Positions 19,165 through 28,899 of a stretch of DNA of 64,000 bases are shown here, one piece after another. The stretch comes from Azoarcus sp. L1K30. Lineage in GTDB: Bacteria > Pseudomonadota > Gammaproteobacteria > Burkholderiales > Rhodocyclaceae. The stretch is taken from contig NZ_JAGRRD010000001.1 in assembly GCF_018122735.1 (NCBI RefSeq), positions 158,706 through 222,705 of the forward strand, read 5' to 3'. The notes below the pieces were generated by a model. It saw only the letters and a program-made list of their open reading frames with translations. It was not told the DNA's origin and did no database searches. A program made the position numbers and the translations under genes. Each line of letters opens with the position of its first letter. Position 1 is the stretch's first letter.

Positions 19165-20511
19165 TCAGCCCAGCTGAGCAACCCGTGTGCGTGGCGCGGG
19201 CGGATTGTCGTCAAAATACCGCCGAATGCCGCGGAGAATGGCCTCTGCCATCTTGTCCTGATAGGCATCGTCGTTGAGCCGACGCTCTTCTTCGGGGTTG
19301 CTGATAAAGGCTGTTTCAACCAGGATCGAGGGAATGTCTGGCGCCTTCAGCACGGCGAAGCCGGCCTGTTCCACATGGGCCTTGTGCAGGGTGTTGATGT
19401 CACCCAGCTCTGCAAGAACGGCCTTCCCAAGCTTGAGGCTGTCATTGATCGTTGCGGCCTGTGACAGGTCGAGCAGAGTACGGGCAAGGTGGCCGTCCTG
19501 ACGGGCAAGATTGACGCCACCGATGAGATCGGCATCGTTTTCCTTTTGTGCCAGCCACCTTGCGGCGGAACTCGAGGCGCCGCTTTCCGATAGCACGAAG
19601 ACGGAACTGCCGCGTGCTTCCGGGCGAACGAAGGCGTCGGCGTGTACGGAGACGAAGAGGTCGGCCTGCACGCCGCGCGCGCGAACGACGCGCTGTGCGA
19701 GCGGAACGAAGTAGTCGCCGTCCCGGGTCAGGACGGCGCGCATGTTCGGCATGGCATCGATCTTCTTGCGCAGGCGTTTGGCGATGTCGAGCGTGACGTT
19801 CTTCTCGTAGCTGCCCCCGCGCCCGACTGCACCGGGATCTTCTCCGCCGTGTCCGGCATCGAGTACGACGGTAAACAGCCGGTTGACCCGCGGGTCGTTT
19901 CTGGCTGCACGTTTCTGCTGCGGCGCGTCCTTCTGCGCAATTTCTGTGCTGGTATTGTCGTTGGCATCTGCTGTGCCCGTTTGTCCTGCCGCGGCGTCGA
20001 TCGGTGAGGATTTCTCAATCAGCGCGAGGAGCGGATCCATTGGCACGGATGGGTACAGGTCGAGCACTAGCCGATGGCCATAGTTGCTGACGGGGGCGAG
20101 GGTAAATATCTGCGGATTGATCTCGGCCTTGAGTTCGACCACGACGCGAACGACCCCCGGCCGGTTCTGGCCCGCCCGGATATTCCGAATGTAGGGGTCG
20201 GATTCAAGCACCTTGTCCGGCAGCGACTGCAGGACGCTGTTGAGTTCGATGCCCTCGAGGTCGACCACGAGGCGCTCGGGGTCCTTGACCATCAAGTGCG
20301 AGAATTTCAACTCGCGATTACCTTCGAGTGTGATTCGCGTGTACTCCTCGGCCGGCCATACCCTTACCGCGAGCAGGCTGCCGGCGGCCATGCCGACCGG
20401 ACTGACGAGAAGCGCCAGCGAGGCGCCGGCAAGTTTGAGCAGGGCGCGGCGATTCAACCCCCTTGTGGAGGGTGCTTCTGTTTCAGGATATGTGCCAGTT
20501 CTTCTATGCAT
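19165..20511 (-). CDS. amiC: N-acetylmuramoyl-L-alanine amidase, AmiC type
   Basis: A 448-residue periplasmic amidase that splits septal peptidoglycan. The N-terminus has a twin-arginine-like signal (LNRRALLKLAGASLALLVSP), then an AMIN domain (about residues 45-150), a linker, and an Amidase_3 catalytic domain with the zinc-ligand motifs VVLDAGHGGEDPGAVG and ILVETAFISNPEE. The start at 20511 overlaps tsaE by 58 bp. A TTG at 20455-20457 that overlaps the tsaE stop could be the true, coupled start, which would put the RR pair right at the N-terminus. Confidence 0.92.
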   Translation of the reverse strand: MHRRTGTYPETEAPSTRGLNRRALLKLAGASLALLVSPVGMAAGSLLAVRVWPAEEYTRITLEGNRELKFSHLMVKDPERLVVDLEGIELNSVLQSLPDKVLESDPYIRNIRAGQNRPGVVRVVVELKAEINPQIFTLAPVSNYGHRLVLDLYPSVPMDPLLALIEKSSPIDAAAGQTGTADANDNTSTEIAQKDAPQQKRAARNDPRVNRLFTVVLDAGHGGEDPGAVGRGGSYEKNVTLDIAKRLRKKIDAMPNMRAVLTRDGDYFVPLAQRVVRARGVQADLFVSVHADAFVRPEARGSSVFVLSESGASSSAARWLAQKENDADLIGGVNLARQDGHLARTLLDLSQAATINDSLKLGKAVLAELGDINTLHKAHVEQAGFAVLKAPDIPSILVETAFISNPEEERRLNDDAYQDKMAEAILRGIRRYFDDNPPAPRTRVAQLG

Positions 20512-20981
20512 TTTTGCCCCGCTTCGGTGAGGCCGCTGAGGTTGGCTCGGCGCCCGTCACCTTCTGGTTCGAGGAGTGCAACGAGGTCGGGTGGCGACAC
20601 GTATGGAACAGCCTTTTCCGGCCACTCGACGATGCATACCCCGGGTCCGTCGAAGTACTCTTCCAAGCCTGCGTCAAGGTACTCTTCTGGTGAGTTCAGT
20701 CGATAAAAATCAAAGTGATATAAGTGTAATCTAGAAACTACATAAGGTTCAATCAAGGTGTAGGTCGGGCTCTTGACTTTTCCCATGTGTCCGAGCGCTC
20801 TGAGGATTCCGCGGGTCAGGGTTGTCTTTCCGCTCCCGAGGTTGCCTTCGAGCCAGATTTTCAGCCCGGGAGCGAGTGCATTCGCCAGCGCGGCGCCCAG
20901 GGCAAGGGTGTCCTCTTCATCGTCCAGGTGCGCGAGCAGTCCGCGGTCGCTATCATCATCAGGGTGAACAAGATCAAGCAT
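20454..20981 (-). CDS. tsaE: tRNA threonylcarbamoyladenosine biosynthesis ATPase TsaE
   Basis: A 175-residue P-loop ATPase with Walker A LEGNLGSGKTTLTRG and the family block KVKSPTYTLIEPY followed by LYHFDFYRL. It works with TsaB and TsaD to make t6A at position 37 of ANN-decoding tRNAs. The start is ATG at 20979-20981; the much longer upstream frame runs antisense through queG and is rejected. It heads the leftward tsaE-amiC operon, a common pairing, and is divergent from queG. Confidence 0.93.
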   Translation of the reverse strand: MLDLVHPDDDSDRGLLAHLDDEEDTLALGAALANALAPGLKIWLEGNLGSGKTTLTRGILRALGHMGKVKSPTYTLIEPYVVSRLHLYHFDFYRLNSPEEYLDAGLEEYFDGPGVCIVEWPEKAVPYVSPPDLVALLEPEGDGRRANLSGLTEAGQKCIEELAHILKQKHPPQGG

Positions 20982-21017
20982 GAATCTTCCTCGGTCATCG
21001 AAGGGTCGGCGGGTGAC

Positions 21018-22088
21018 ATGGTGGCATTGGCTGGGCAAGTCCGGTCGTGGGCGCACGAATTGGGGTTTGGCGCGCTGGCCATTACGGACACGAATCTTGC
21101 AGCAGCGGAGACGGGTCTTGGTGAGTGGCTGGAAGCCGGCTTCCATGGCGAGATGCATTATATGGTGCGACATGGGCTCAAGCGGGCGCGTCCGGCGGAA
21201 TTGGTGCCCGGTACTGTCCGTGTCATCTCGGTGCGGATGAATTACTGGCCGGATGTCTCGCCCGCGGAGGCGGTTCTCGACGATCCCTCGCTTGCTTATG
21301 TCTCTCGCTATGCCTTGGGGCGCGATTATCACAAGGTGCTCCGGTCGAGGCTGCAGAAACTTGCCGAGAGGATCGTCACCGCCGCGCCCTCAGCTTCCAG
21401 GGTGTTTGTCGACTCGGCGCCAGTGCTGGAGGCGGAGCTCGGTGCCAAAGCGGGGCTGGGGTGGCGAGGCAAGCACACCTTGCTGTTGGACAAGACGCTC
21501 GGCTCCTATTTCTTCCTGGGTGAGATCTTCACCGATCTCCCTTTGCCCGTTGATGATCCGGTAAGCGCGCATTGTGGCAGTTGTGTCGCGTGCATCGAGG
21601 CGTGTCCGACCGGGGCAATCGTTGCGCCATATCGGCTGGATGCCAGGCGTTGCATCTCCTATCTGACCATCGAGTTACAGGGCGCGATTCCCGAGCCGCT
21701 TCGACCTCTCATCGGCAATCGCATTTATGGATGTGACGACTGCCAGCTCGTCTGTCCATGGAATCGATTTGCCCGGAGATCTGTCGAAACGGATTTTGAA
21801 GTCCGCAACGGACTCGATTGCGCGTCGTTGATTTCGCTCTTCCGTTGGAACGAGGAGGAGTTCGGTCAGCGCACTGCGGGCAGTCCGATCCACCGCATCG
21901 GCCATGAACGCTGGCTGCGAAACATCGCCGTTGCGCTGGGCAATGGCGAATGCACTGACGAAGCAGTGGCGGCGCTTCGTCAGCGCGCCGATGACCCTTC
22001 GGCGCTGGTTCGGGAACACGTCGTCTGGGCGTTGAATCAGCATCAGTGCAGGAAGAGGGCTGGTGCGGATGAACCTGGGGGTAATTGA
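21018..22088 (+). CDS. queG: Epoxyqueuosine reductase
   Basis: A 356-residue QueG that reduces epoxyqueuosine in tRNA to queuosine using cobalamin and two [4Fe-4S] clusters. The ferredoxin-like motifs are CGSCVACIEACPTGAI and CDDCQLVCPWN, and the N-terminal domain has the conserved GWRGKHTLLL. The C-terminal HEAT-like tail is present. ATG at 21018 is chosen as start, 36 bp from tsaE; a GTG at 20964 that overlaps tsaE is the alternative and would add 18 residues. Divergent tsaE-queG is a frequent arrangement, and both enzymes modify tRNA. Confidence 0.93.
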   Translation: MVALAGQVRSWAHELGFGALAITDTNLAAAETGLGEWLEAGFHGEMHYMVRHGLKRARPAELVPGTVRVISVRMNYWPDVSPAEAVLDDPSLAYVSRYALGRDYHKVLRSRLQKLAERIVTAAPSASRVFVDSAPVLEAELGAKAGLGWRGKHTLLLDKTLGSYFFLGEIFTDLPLPVDDPVSAHCGSCVACIEACPTGAIVAPYRLDARRCISYLTIELQGAIPEPLRPLIGNRIYGCDDCQLVCPWNRFARRSVETDFEVRNGLDCASLISLFRWNEEEFGQRTAGSPIHRIGHERWLRNIAVALGNGECTDEAVAALRQRADDPSALVREHVVWALNQHQCRKRAGADEPGGN

Positions 22089-22098
22089 TAAGAATGGG

Positions 22099-22126
22099 TT
22101 GACGCAGGCTCTTAACTGTCTATAAT
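22099..22126 (+). promoter_or_regulatory. Strong sigma70 promoter with GC-rich discriminator (rRNA/tRNA type)
   Basis: TTGACG (22099-22104), a 16-bp spacer and a perfect TATAAT (22121-22126) are followed by GCGCACCTCTTC, a GC-rich discriminator typical of stringently controlled stable-RNA promoters. It points rightward into a region that holds no rightward gene before 23385 and meets the broken 3' end of a leftward gene within about 15 bases. Its natural target seems to be missing. Confidence 0.7.
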
Positions 22127-23213
<1,087 letters not shown>

Positions 23214-23308
23214 TTATTGCTGAGCGGCAACAATTGTCGTTTTGCGGGTGCGTCTTGATATTTACGTGTCGGTTTGATCGGGAGGGTGTCTGCATACGGG
23301 TGATGAAA

Positions 23309-23326
23309 GTTGACGTTTACGTCAAC
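23309..23326. promoter_or_regulatory. LiuR-like palindromic operator
   Basis: GTTGACGTTTACGTCAAC is a 7-bp inverted repeat (GTTGACG / CGTCAAC) around TTTA. It closely resembles the operator described for LiuR, the MerR-family regulator of branched-chain amino acid and acyl-CoA catabolism genes in proteobacteria. It lies 58 bp before the SDR gene start, where it could control that gene. Confidence 0.6.
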
Positions 23327-23384
23327 GACAACTATGTTTCGGTGCTGGATATTGCGGCGCAGGCCGAGAGGAGAGGAGTACGCG

Positions 23385-24152
23385 ATGAAAATCGACAACG
23401 GTGTTTTCGTGGTGACGGGTGGCGGGTCCGGGCTGGGCGCGGCAACGGCGCGCATGCTGGTCGAGGCGGGCGCCAGGGTCGTGTTGGCGGACGTCAATCG
23501 CGAAGCGGGTGAAGCACTCGCCGCTAAGCTGGGCGCGGCGGCGGCCTTTGTCACTACCGATGTAACCGACGAAGCCAGCGCGAAGGCGGCCATTGACCGC
23601 GCCGTTTCCGGATTTGGGGGGTTGAACGGGCTGATCAACTGTGCGGGCGTGGCACCGGCAGAAAAAGTGGTCGGCCGCGAAGCGCCGCATCGGCTCGAGT
23701 CGTTTTCGCGCACCGTGGCCATCAACCTGATCGGCACCTTCAACATGGTTCGTCTCGCTGCTGATGTGATGAGCAAAGCAGCACCGGATGCCGGCGGCGA
23801 ACGTGGCGTGATCGTCAATACCGCTTCGGTGGCGGCGTTCGACGGTCAGGTGGGGCAGGCGGGTTATGCCGCGTCAAAGGCCGGCGTGGTCGGGATGACC
23901 TTGCCCGTTGCGCGTGAGTTGTCGCGCTACGGCATTCGGGTGATGACGGTTGCGCCGGGCATCATGGAGACGCCGATGCTGATGGGGATGCCGCAGGAGG
24001 TGCAGGACTCGCTGGGCAAGATGGTGCCCTTCCCCTCGCGCCTGGGCAAGCCGGACGAGTTTGCCAGCCTGGTGCGCCACATCATCGAGAATGCCTATCT
24101 GAACGGCGAGGTGATTCGTCTCGACGGCGCGATACGGATGGCGGCGAAGTAA
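23385..24152 (+). CDS. Short-chain dehydrogenase, 3-hydroxyacyl-CoA dehydrogenase type II-like
   Basis: A 255-residue SDR with the NAD-binding [14 protein letters not shown], the NCAG motif, catalytic Ser (NTASVAAF) and YAASK. The pattern [28 protein letters not shown] and [10 protein letters not shown] matches the HSD17B10/2-methyl-3-hydroxybutyryl-CoA dehydrogenase group, which acts in isoleucine and short-chain acyl-CoA degradation. The start at 23385 follows GAGAGGAG. The LiuR-like box upstream fits this role. It is a single-gene unit closed by two hairpins. Confidence 0.85.
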   Translation: MKIDNGVFVVTGGGSGLGAATARMLVEAGARVVLADVNREAGEALAAKLGAAAAFVTTDVTDEASAKAAIDRAVSGFGGLNGLINCAGVAPAEKVVGREAPHRLESFSRTVAINLIGTFNMVRLAADVMSKAAPDAGGERGVIVNTASVAAFDGQVGQAGYAASKAGVVGMTLPVARELSRYGIRVMTVAPGIMETPMLMGMPQEVQDSLGKMVPFPSRLGKPDEFASLVRHIIENAYLNGEVIRLDGAIRMAAK

Positions 24153-24164
24153 GCCGCCGCTCCG

Positions 24165-24186
24165 CCCCCGTTTGCGCGAACGGGGG
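24165..24186 (+). terminator. Hairpin after the SDR gene
   Basis: CCCCCGTT (24165-24172) and AACGGGGG (24179-24186) pair perfectly around a 6-base loop, 12 bp after the SDR stop. There is no T tract; it may protect the 3' end ahead of the stronger hairpin that follows. Confidence 0.5.
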
Positions 24187-24198
24187 TAGCGCCGCCCG

Positions 24199-24236
24199 TG
24201 AGGCTGTCTCCGTTCGCGACGGGGCAGCCTCATTTT
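24199..24236 (+). terminator. Rho-independent terminator of the SDR gene
   Basis: TGAGGCTG (24199-24206) pairs with CAGCCTCA (24225-24232), with an inner CCGT/ACGG pairing, followed by TTTT. It is well placed to end the SDR transcript before ccoI. Confidence 0.8.
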
Positions 24237-24346
24237 GCTTTCGTCTGCGCTGGCGCATTGGTGGCCTTGGGTAAATGTGCTAAAAGGGCGCTTCTCTTTT
24301 GCGCTCCCGGGCCGCCCGGAGCCGTTACCGGGCCTTGCTGCTGTTC

Positions 24347-26827
24347 ATGAATTCAGATCAAGCGTCTCCTGTCGTGGTCGAAGAGGATCGCGACTGTTAT
24401 CACTGTGGCCTGCCCATTCCGCCGGAAACCCGTCACTACGTGCGGATTGACGGTCGGGACCGGCGCATGTGCTGCATCGGCTGTGAAGCCGTTGCCGAGT
24501 CGATTGTCGATAACGGACTGGTGGACTATTACCGTCATCGTGACGCGATGCCGGAGACCCGGCGCGAGGCTCTGCCTGCCGAGTTGCAGGAGTTGGGGCT
24601 TTTCGATCACCCAGAGTTCCAGAAGAGCTTCGTTCGCCCGGTCGGTGAGCATGAGCGCGAGGCCTCGCTGATTCTGGAGGGGATTACCTGCGCCGCGTGC
24701 GTCTGGCTCAACGAGCAGCATGTGGCACAACAGCCTGGCGTGTCCGGCGTCGAAATCAATTACGCAACCCGGCGCGCACGGGTGCGCTGGGATGAGCGCC
24801 AGATTCACCTCTCCGACATCCTGGCGGCCATTCAGGCGATCGGCTATCGCGCCTATCCTTACGACGCATCGCGTTCCGAGCAGCTCGCCAAGAAGGAACG
24901 ACGCTCGATGCTGTGGCGTCTGTTCGTGGCCGGATTCGGCATGATGCAGGTCATGATGTACGCACTGCCGGCCTACATCGCGCGTGACGGCGACATGACC
25001 GCGGATATCGCGTCGTTGATGCGCTGGGCGAGTCTGCTGCTGACCCTGCCCGTGGTGCTGTATTCGGCTGCGCCATTTTTCGTGCGTGCGGTCCGCGACA
25101 TCCGGCTGCGTCGCCTTGGTATGGACGTGCCGGTCGCCCTCGGTGTGGGCAGCGCCTTTCTGGCAAGCCTGTGGGCGACGCTGACGGATGGCCCCGAGGT
25201 GTATTTTGATTCGGTCACGATGTTCGTCTTTTTCCTCCTCGGTGGCCGCTATCTGGAGATGCTGGCGCGGCAGAAGGCCGTGCGCGGTGTTGAGGAGCTC
25301 GGCAAGGTCCTGCCCGTATTTGCCGAGCGACTGAATGACTGGCCGGCGACAGGCGCGGAGCGGGTGCCGGTATCGCAGCTCATGCCTGGCAATCTCGTCC
25401 GTGTGCGTCCGGGCGAGGTGGTGCCCGCCGACGGGATGGTGATCGATGGTCAGGGCGAGGCAAACGAAGCCCTCTTGACCGGTGAGAGCCGGCCGGTCGC
25501 GAAGCATGTGGGTGACGCAGTCACCGGCGGCAGCATCAATATATCGAGTCCGCTGGTGGTGAAGGTGGAACATGTGGGCGACGAGACCCGGCTCGCCGCG
25601 ATCTGCCGGCTGATGGAGCGCGCAGCGCTCGACAAGCCCAGAATTGCGGCCCAGTCGGATCGCGTGGCGGGTTACTTCATCGTGAGTCTGCTCTTCCTGG
25701 CGGCGCTGACCGGAGTGGTGTGGTACGTGATCGATCCGCATCGGGCACTGTGGGTGTTCGTGTCGGTGCTGGTGGTTGCCTGCCCTTGTGCGTTGTCACT
25801 GGCGACGCCCACGGCACTGACGGTGGCAACCGATGCGCTGGCGCGCATTGGGGTTCTGGTGACGCGTGGCCATGCCATCGAGACGCTTGCGCGGGCCAAT
25901 CATTTCCTGTTCGACAAGACCGGTACACTGACTCAGGGGCGAATGACGCTCGAGGAAGTGGTGCCGCTCGCATCGATGCCCGTGCGTGCCCTGTGTGCGT
26001 TGGGCTCGGCGCTTGAGCAAGGCTCGGAGCATCCGATTGCCGCTGGCTTGCGCAACAGCGCCGAAGATGCGGTCCTGCCTATCGTCAGCCGCCTGGTCGC
26101 GGTAACAGGGCAGGGCGTGCGGGGTGAGATGGCCGATGGGCCGGTCTGGATCGGGCGCCCGGGCTTCGTCGCCGAATCGCTGGGGCTCGCGCTGCCAGCG
26201 CCCCTGGCGGCGCTGGAGGCGAAAGGGGGAACCGTGGTTGCGCTGGGCGGACCGGGCGGCTGGCTGGGGCTTTTCAGGCTGGCGGATCTTCCCCGGGCGG
26301 AAGCGGCCGTGCTGACGCGCAAGCTCAACGCCGAGCAGGTGCCGATGACCGTACTCTCGGGCGATGCGCAGCAGGTGGTCAGCGCCGTCGCCGGTGAGTT
26401 GGGTATTGGCGAGGCGCATGGGGGGATGACGCCGCAGGACAAGCAGACCTTCATTGCCCGCTTGCAGCAGAATCCCGACGCCGTTGTGGTGATGGTCGGT
26501 GACGGGGTCAATGACGCACCCGTGCTCGCCCAGGCACATGTGTCAGTCGCCATGGGTGGCGGCACTGATCTGGCGCGAAATCAGGCCGATATCGTGCTTT
26601 TGAGCGAAAATCTGGCTGATCTCGGGGAGGGCGCCGATCTGGCGCGCCGTACCCTTGCGATCATCCGCCAGAACCTGTGGTGGTCATTTACCTACAATCT
26701 GGTGTCGGTGCCGCTGGCCATGGCGGGGCATGTCACGCCCTGGATGGCGGGAATCGGCATGGCCGGCAGTTCCCTGCTGGTCGTTCTCAATGCGCTGCGT
26801 CTTCAACGGCGCCAGCGCAAGGCCTAG
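24347..26827 (+). CDS. ccoI: CcoI/CtpA-type copper-transporting P1B ATPase for cbb3 oxidase assembly
   Basis: An 826-residue P1B-type ATPase. The N-terminus has a cysteine-rich metal site (C17 and C20 in CYHCGLPI; MCCIGC at 42-46) and an HMA-like domain (GITCAACVW), then eight expected membrane helices with the metal motif ACPCALSLATPTAL, the phosphorylation site DKTGTLTQG, and GDGVNDAPVLA. CcoI exports copper so that the CuB centre of the cbb3 oxidase can be filled. The start at 24347 (MNSDQASPV) is the first plausible ATG before the Cys motif. ccoS follows 11 bp later and ccoNOQP lies downstream, which supports CcoI over a general detoxifying pump. Confidence 0.93.
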   Translation: MNSDQASPVVVEEDRDCYHCGLPIPPETRHYVRIDGRDRRMCCIGCEAVAESIVDNGLVDYYRHRDAMPETRREALPAELQELGLFDHPEFQKSFVRPVGEHEREASLILEGITCAACVWLNEQHVAQQPGVSGVEINYATRRARVRWDERQIHLSDILAAIQAIGYRAYPYDASRSEQLAKKERRSMLWRLFVAGFGMMQVMMYALPAYIARDGDMTADIASLMRWASLLLTLPVVLYSAAPFFVRAVRDIRLRRLGMDVPVALGVGSAFLASLWATLTDGPEVYFDSVTMFVFFLLGGRYLEMLARQKAVRGVEELGKVLPVFAERLNDWPATGAERVPVSQLMPGNLVRVRPGEVVPADGMVIDGQGEANEALLTGESRPVAKHVGDAVTGGSINISSPLVVKVEHVGDETRLAAICRLMERAALDKPRIAAQSDRVAGYFIVSLLFLAALTGVVWYVIDPHRALWVFVSVLVVACPCALSLATPTALTVATDALARIGVLVTRGHAIETLARANHFLFDKTGTLTQGRMTLEEVVPLASMPVRALCALGSALEQGSEHPIAAGLRNSAEDAVLPIVSRLVAVTGQGVRGEMADGPVWIGRPGFVAESLGLALPAPLAALEAKGGTVVALGGPGGWLGLFRLADLPRAEAAVLTRKLNAEQVPMTVLSGDAQQVVSAVAGELGIGEAHGGMTPQDKQTFIARLQQNPDAVVVMVGDGVNDAPVLAQAHVSVAMGGGTDLARNQADIVLLSENLADLGEGADLARRTLAIIRQNLWWSFTYNLVSVPLAMAGHVTPWMAGIGMAGSSLLVVLNALRLQRRQRKA

Positions 26828-26838
26828 GGCGAAAAGTT

Positions 26839-27087
26839 GTGGAAAGTCTCTATCTTTTGATTCCCTTGTCGGTCGTACTGGTGTTCATCATAGGTGTGCT
26901 CTTCTGGTGGTCACTGCGAGATGGGCAATACGACGATCTCGAAGGGCCTGCCTATCGGCTACTGATGGATGACAAGGACGAGTTGCCGCCGTCATCTGGC
27001 GCCGCATCGACGGCCGACGAGCCGCGGCAGTCAGCGGATGAGGGGAGGGCGGAACCTGAGTCGCGCCACAAAGCACATGATGTTTGA
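26839..27087 (+). CDS. ccoS: Cbb3-type oxidase assembly protein CcoS
   Basis: An 82-residue protein with one N-terminal membrane helix (LLIPLSVVLVFIIGVLFWW) followed by the CcoS signature LRDGQYDDLEGPAYRLLMDD and a hydrophilic tail. CcoS is needed to insert heme and copper cofactors into the cbb3 oxidase. It starts at a GTG (26839), 11 bp after ccoI. Its stop codon lies within an FNR box (27084-27097) that belongs to the next transcript. Confidence 0.9.
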   Translation: MESLYLLIPLSVVLVFIIGVLFWWSLRDGQYDDLEGPAYRLLMDDKDELPPSSGAASTADEPRQSADEGRAEPESRHKAHDV

Positions 27088-27097
27088 TCTAAGTCAA
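27084..27097 (+). promoter_or_regulatory. FNR box upstream of a putative small RNA
   Basis: TTGATCTAAGTCAA matches TTGAT-N4-ATCAA with one mismatch. Its centre (27090.5) is 41.5 bases before a start at about 27131-27132, and a CATACT -10-like hexamer sits at 27119-27124. This is the exact geometry of FNR class II activation. Confidence 0.75.
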
Positions 27098-27130
27098 GCT
27101 GGGTTTGCACGGATTGGGCATACTTCCGTC

Positions 27131-27231
27131 ATGGTTTTGGATGTACCGCAGCATCAGATGGCGGTGATCCACAAGGGTATTTTTGTCTCTCTGTTGGGGT
27201 TGGGGGTGCGTTCAATACGCACCCTTTTTTT
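27131..27231 (+). ncRNA. Putative FNR-activated small RNA between ccoS and ccoN
   Basis: A ~100-nt transcript unit is inferred from an FNR box at -41.5, a -10-like CATACT, and a strong rho-independent terminator (27204-27232) that closes it well before ccoN, which has its own FNR box. The RNA would fold a 5' stem-loop (GGAT..CCGC, 139-149, with GCGG..ATCC, 161-170 of the 27,000s), a single-stranded pyrimidine-rich stretch (ATTTTTGTCTCTCTGTT), then the terminator with eight U. This is the layout of Hfq-dependent sRNAs such as FnrS. No convincing peptide is encoded. The targets are unknown. Confidence 0.55.
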
Positions 27232-27232
27232 T
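27204..27232 (+). terminator. Strong rho-independent terminator
   Basis: GGGTGCG (27204-27210) and CGCACCC (27218-27224) form a stem around a 7-base loop, followed by eight T. It ends the putative sRNA and also any read-through from ccoIS. Confidence 0.9.
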
Positions 27233-27332
27233 CGTCTGCACACGATCCGTGCGTGACTGGCCGGGCGCCGGCCGGAAATGCTCCAAAGCTGTGCCAGCGT
27301 GCTTTCCCCGGTCCCCGCGGTGCAATACAATG

Positions 27333-27346
27333 TTGATCTGTGTCAA
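27333..27346 (+). promoter_or_regulatory. FNR box of the ccoNOQP operon
   Basis: TTGATCTGTGTCAA is centred at 27339.5. A -10-like TATCCT at 27368-27373 places the start near 27381, again -41.5 from the box. This predicts oxygen-limited activation of ccoN. Confidence 0.85.
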
Positions 27347-27453
27347 ATTGTAGATCCGGTCCGACGGTATCCTTGCCACGGATGATGACGAGGTCAAAGT
27401 CGTGATCGGATTAAGCGGTATCAAGGGGTTTTTAATCAAAGAGGTGACTTCAC

Positions 27454-28884
27454 ATGCAATCGCAAGCGACTTATAACTACAAAGTCGTGCGCCAGTTCAC
27501 CATCATGACGGTGGTGTGGGGCATCGTGGGCATGCTGGTCGGTGTCATTGCCGCAGCACAGCTCGTGTGGCCTGAACTGAACGTGCACGAATTCCTGCAT
27601 TTTGGCAGGCTGCGTCCGCTGCATACAAACGCGGTCATTTTCGCCTTCGGCGGATGCGCGCTGTTTGCAACGTCGTACTACGTTGTGCAGAGAACCTGTC
27701 ATACCAAGTTGTTTGCGCCTGCGCTCGCCGGCTTTACCTTCTGGGGCTGGCAACTGGTCATCCTGCTGGCGGCAATCACGCTGCCGCTGGGCTACACGCA
27801 GGGTAAGGAATATGCCGAGCTCGAGTGGCCGATCGATCTTCTGATCGCCGTGGTGTGGGTTTCCTACGCCATCGTGTTCTTCGGCACCATCGCCAAGCGC
27901 AAGGTCAGTCACATCTATGTGGCGAACTGGTTCTTCGGTGCCTTCATCATCACAGTTGCACTTCTTCATATCGTCAATAGCGCGGCCATCCCGGTCTCGT
28001 TCATGGGCATGAAGTCCTACTCGGCCTACGCCGGCGTGCAGGATGCGATGGTGCAGTGGTGGTATGGCCACAATGCGGTGGGCTTCTTCCTGACCGCAGG
28101 CTTCCTGGGCATGATGTATTACTTTGTGCCGAAGCAGGCCGAGCGCCCGGTGTACTCCTATCGCCTGTCGGTGGTGCACTTCTGGGCGCTGATCTTCACC
28201 TACATGTGGGCTGGCCCGCACCACCTGCATTACACCGCGCTGCCTGACTGGACCCAGTCTGTCGGCATGATCTTCTCGCTGATCCTTCTTGCACCGTCCT
28301 GGGGCGGCATGATCAACGGCATCATGACGCTGTCGGGTGCCTGGCACAAACTGCGTACCGACCCCATCCTGAAGTTCCTCGTGACCTCGCTGTCCTTCTA
28401 CGGTATGTCCACGTTCGAAGGCCCGATGATGTCGGTCAAGACGGTCAACGCGCTGTCCCACTACACCGACTGGACGGTTGGCCACGTTCACTCCGGCGCG
28501 CTGGGCTGGGTGGCAATGATCTCGATCGGCTCGGTCTACTTCCTGCTGCCGCGTCTGTATGGCAAGACCCAGATGTACAGCGTCAAGCTGATCAACACCC
28601 ACTTCTGGATTGCCACCATCGGTATCGTGCTCTACATCGCTTCGCTGTGGGTCGCTGGTGTGATGCAGGGCCTGATGTGGCGTGCGACCAACTCGGACGG
28701 CACCCTGACTTACTCTTTCGTTGAGAGCGTCAAGGCAAGCTATCCGTTCTGGACGATCCGTCTGGTGGGTGGCTCCCTGTTCCTCGTCGGCATGCTGATC
28801 ATGTTCTACAACATGGTGAAGACCATCGCCGGTGAAAAGGCCTACAACGCGCCGGTGATCGCACCTGCGGCTGCACACGCCTAA
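27454..28884 (+). CDS. ccoN: Cytochrome cbb3 oxidase subunit I
   Basis: A 476-residue, twelve-helix heme-copper oxidase subunit that reduces oxygen to water at low oxygen tension. Heme and CuB histidines lie in [34 protein letters not shown] and [11 protein letters not shown]. The protein starts [12 protein letters not shown] after GAGGTGACTTCAC. It is the first gene of ccoNOQP, preceded by its own FNR box, so expression should rise when oxygen falls. Confidence 0.98.
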   Translation: MQSQATYNYKVVRQFTIMTVVWGIVGMLVGVIAAAQLVWPELNVHEFLHFGRLRPLHTNAVIFAFGGCALFATSYYVVQRTCHTKLFAPALAGFTFWGWQLVILLAAITLPLGYTQGKEYAELEWPIDLLIAVVWVSYAIVFFGTIAKRKVSHIYVANWFFGAFIITVALLHIVNSAAIPVSFMGMKSYSAYAGVQDAMVQWWYGHNAVGFFLTAGFLGMMYYFVPKQAERPVYSYRLSVVHFWALIFTYMWAGPHHLHYTALPDWTQSVGMIFSLILLAPSWGGMINGIMTLSGAWHKLRTDPILKFLVTSLSFYGMSTFEGPMMSVKTVNALSHYTDWTVGHVHSGALGWVAMISIGSVYFLLPRLYGKTQMYSVKLINTHFWIATIGIVLYIASLWVAGVMQGLMWRATNSDGTLTYSFVESVKASYPFWTIRLVGGSLFLVGMLIMFYNMVKTIAGEKAYNAPVIAPAAAHA

Positions 28885-28899
28885 GCGGAGAAGAAGAAC

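Noticed and set aside
27131-27256. 41-codon ORF beginning exactly at the predicted sRNA start
   Set aside because: It runs straight through the terminator hairpin and its T tract, lacks a ribosome site, and would be leaderless.
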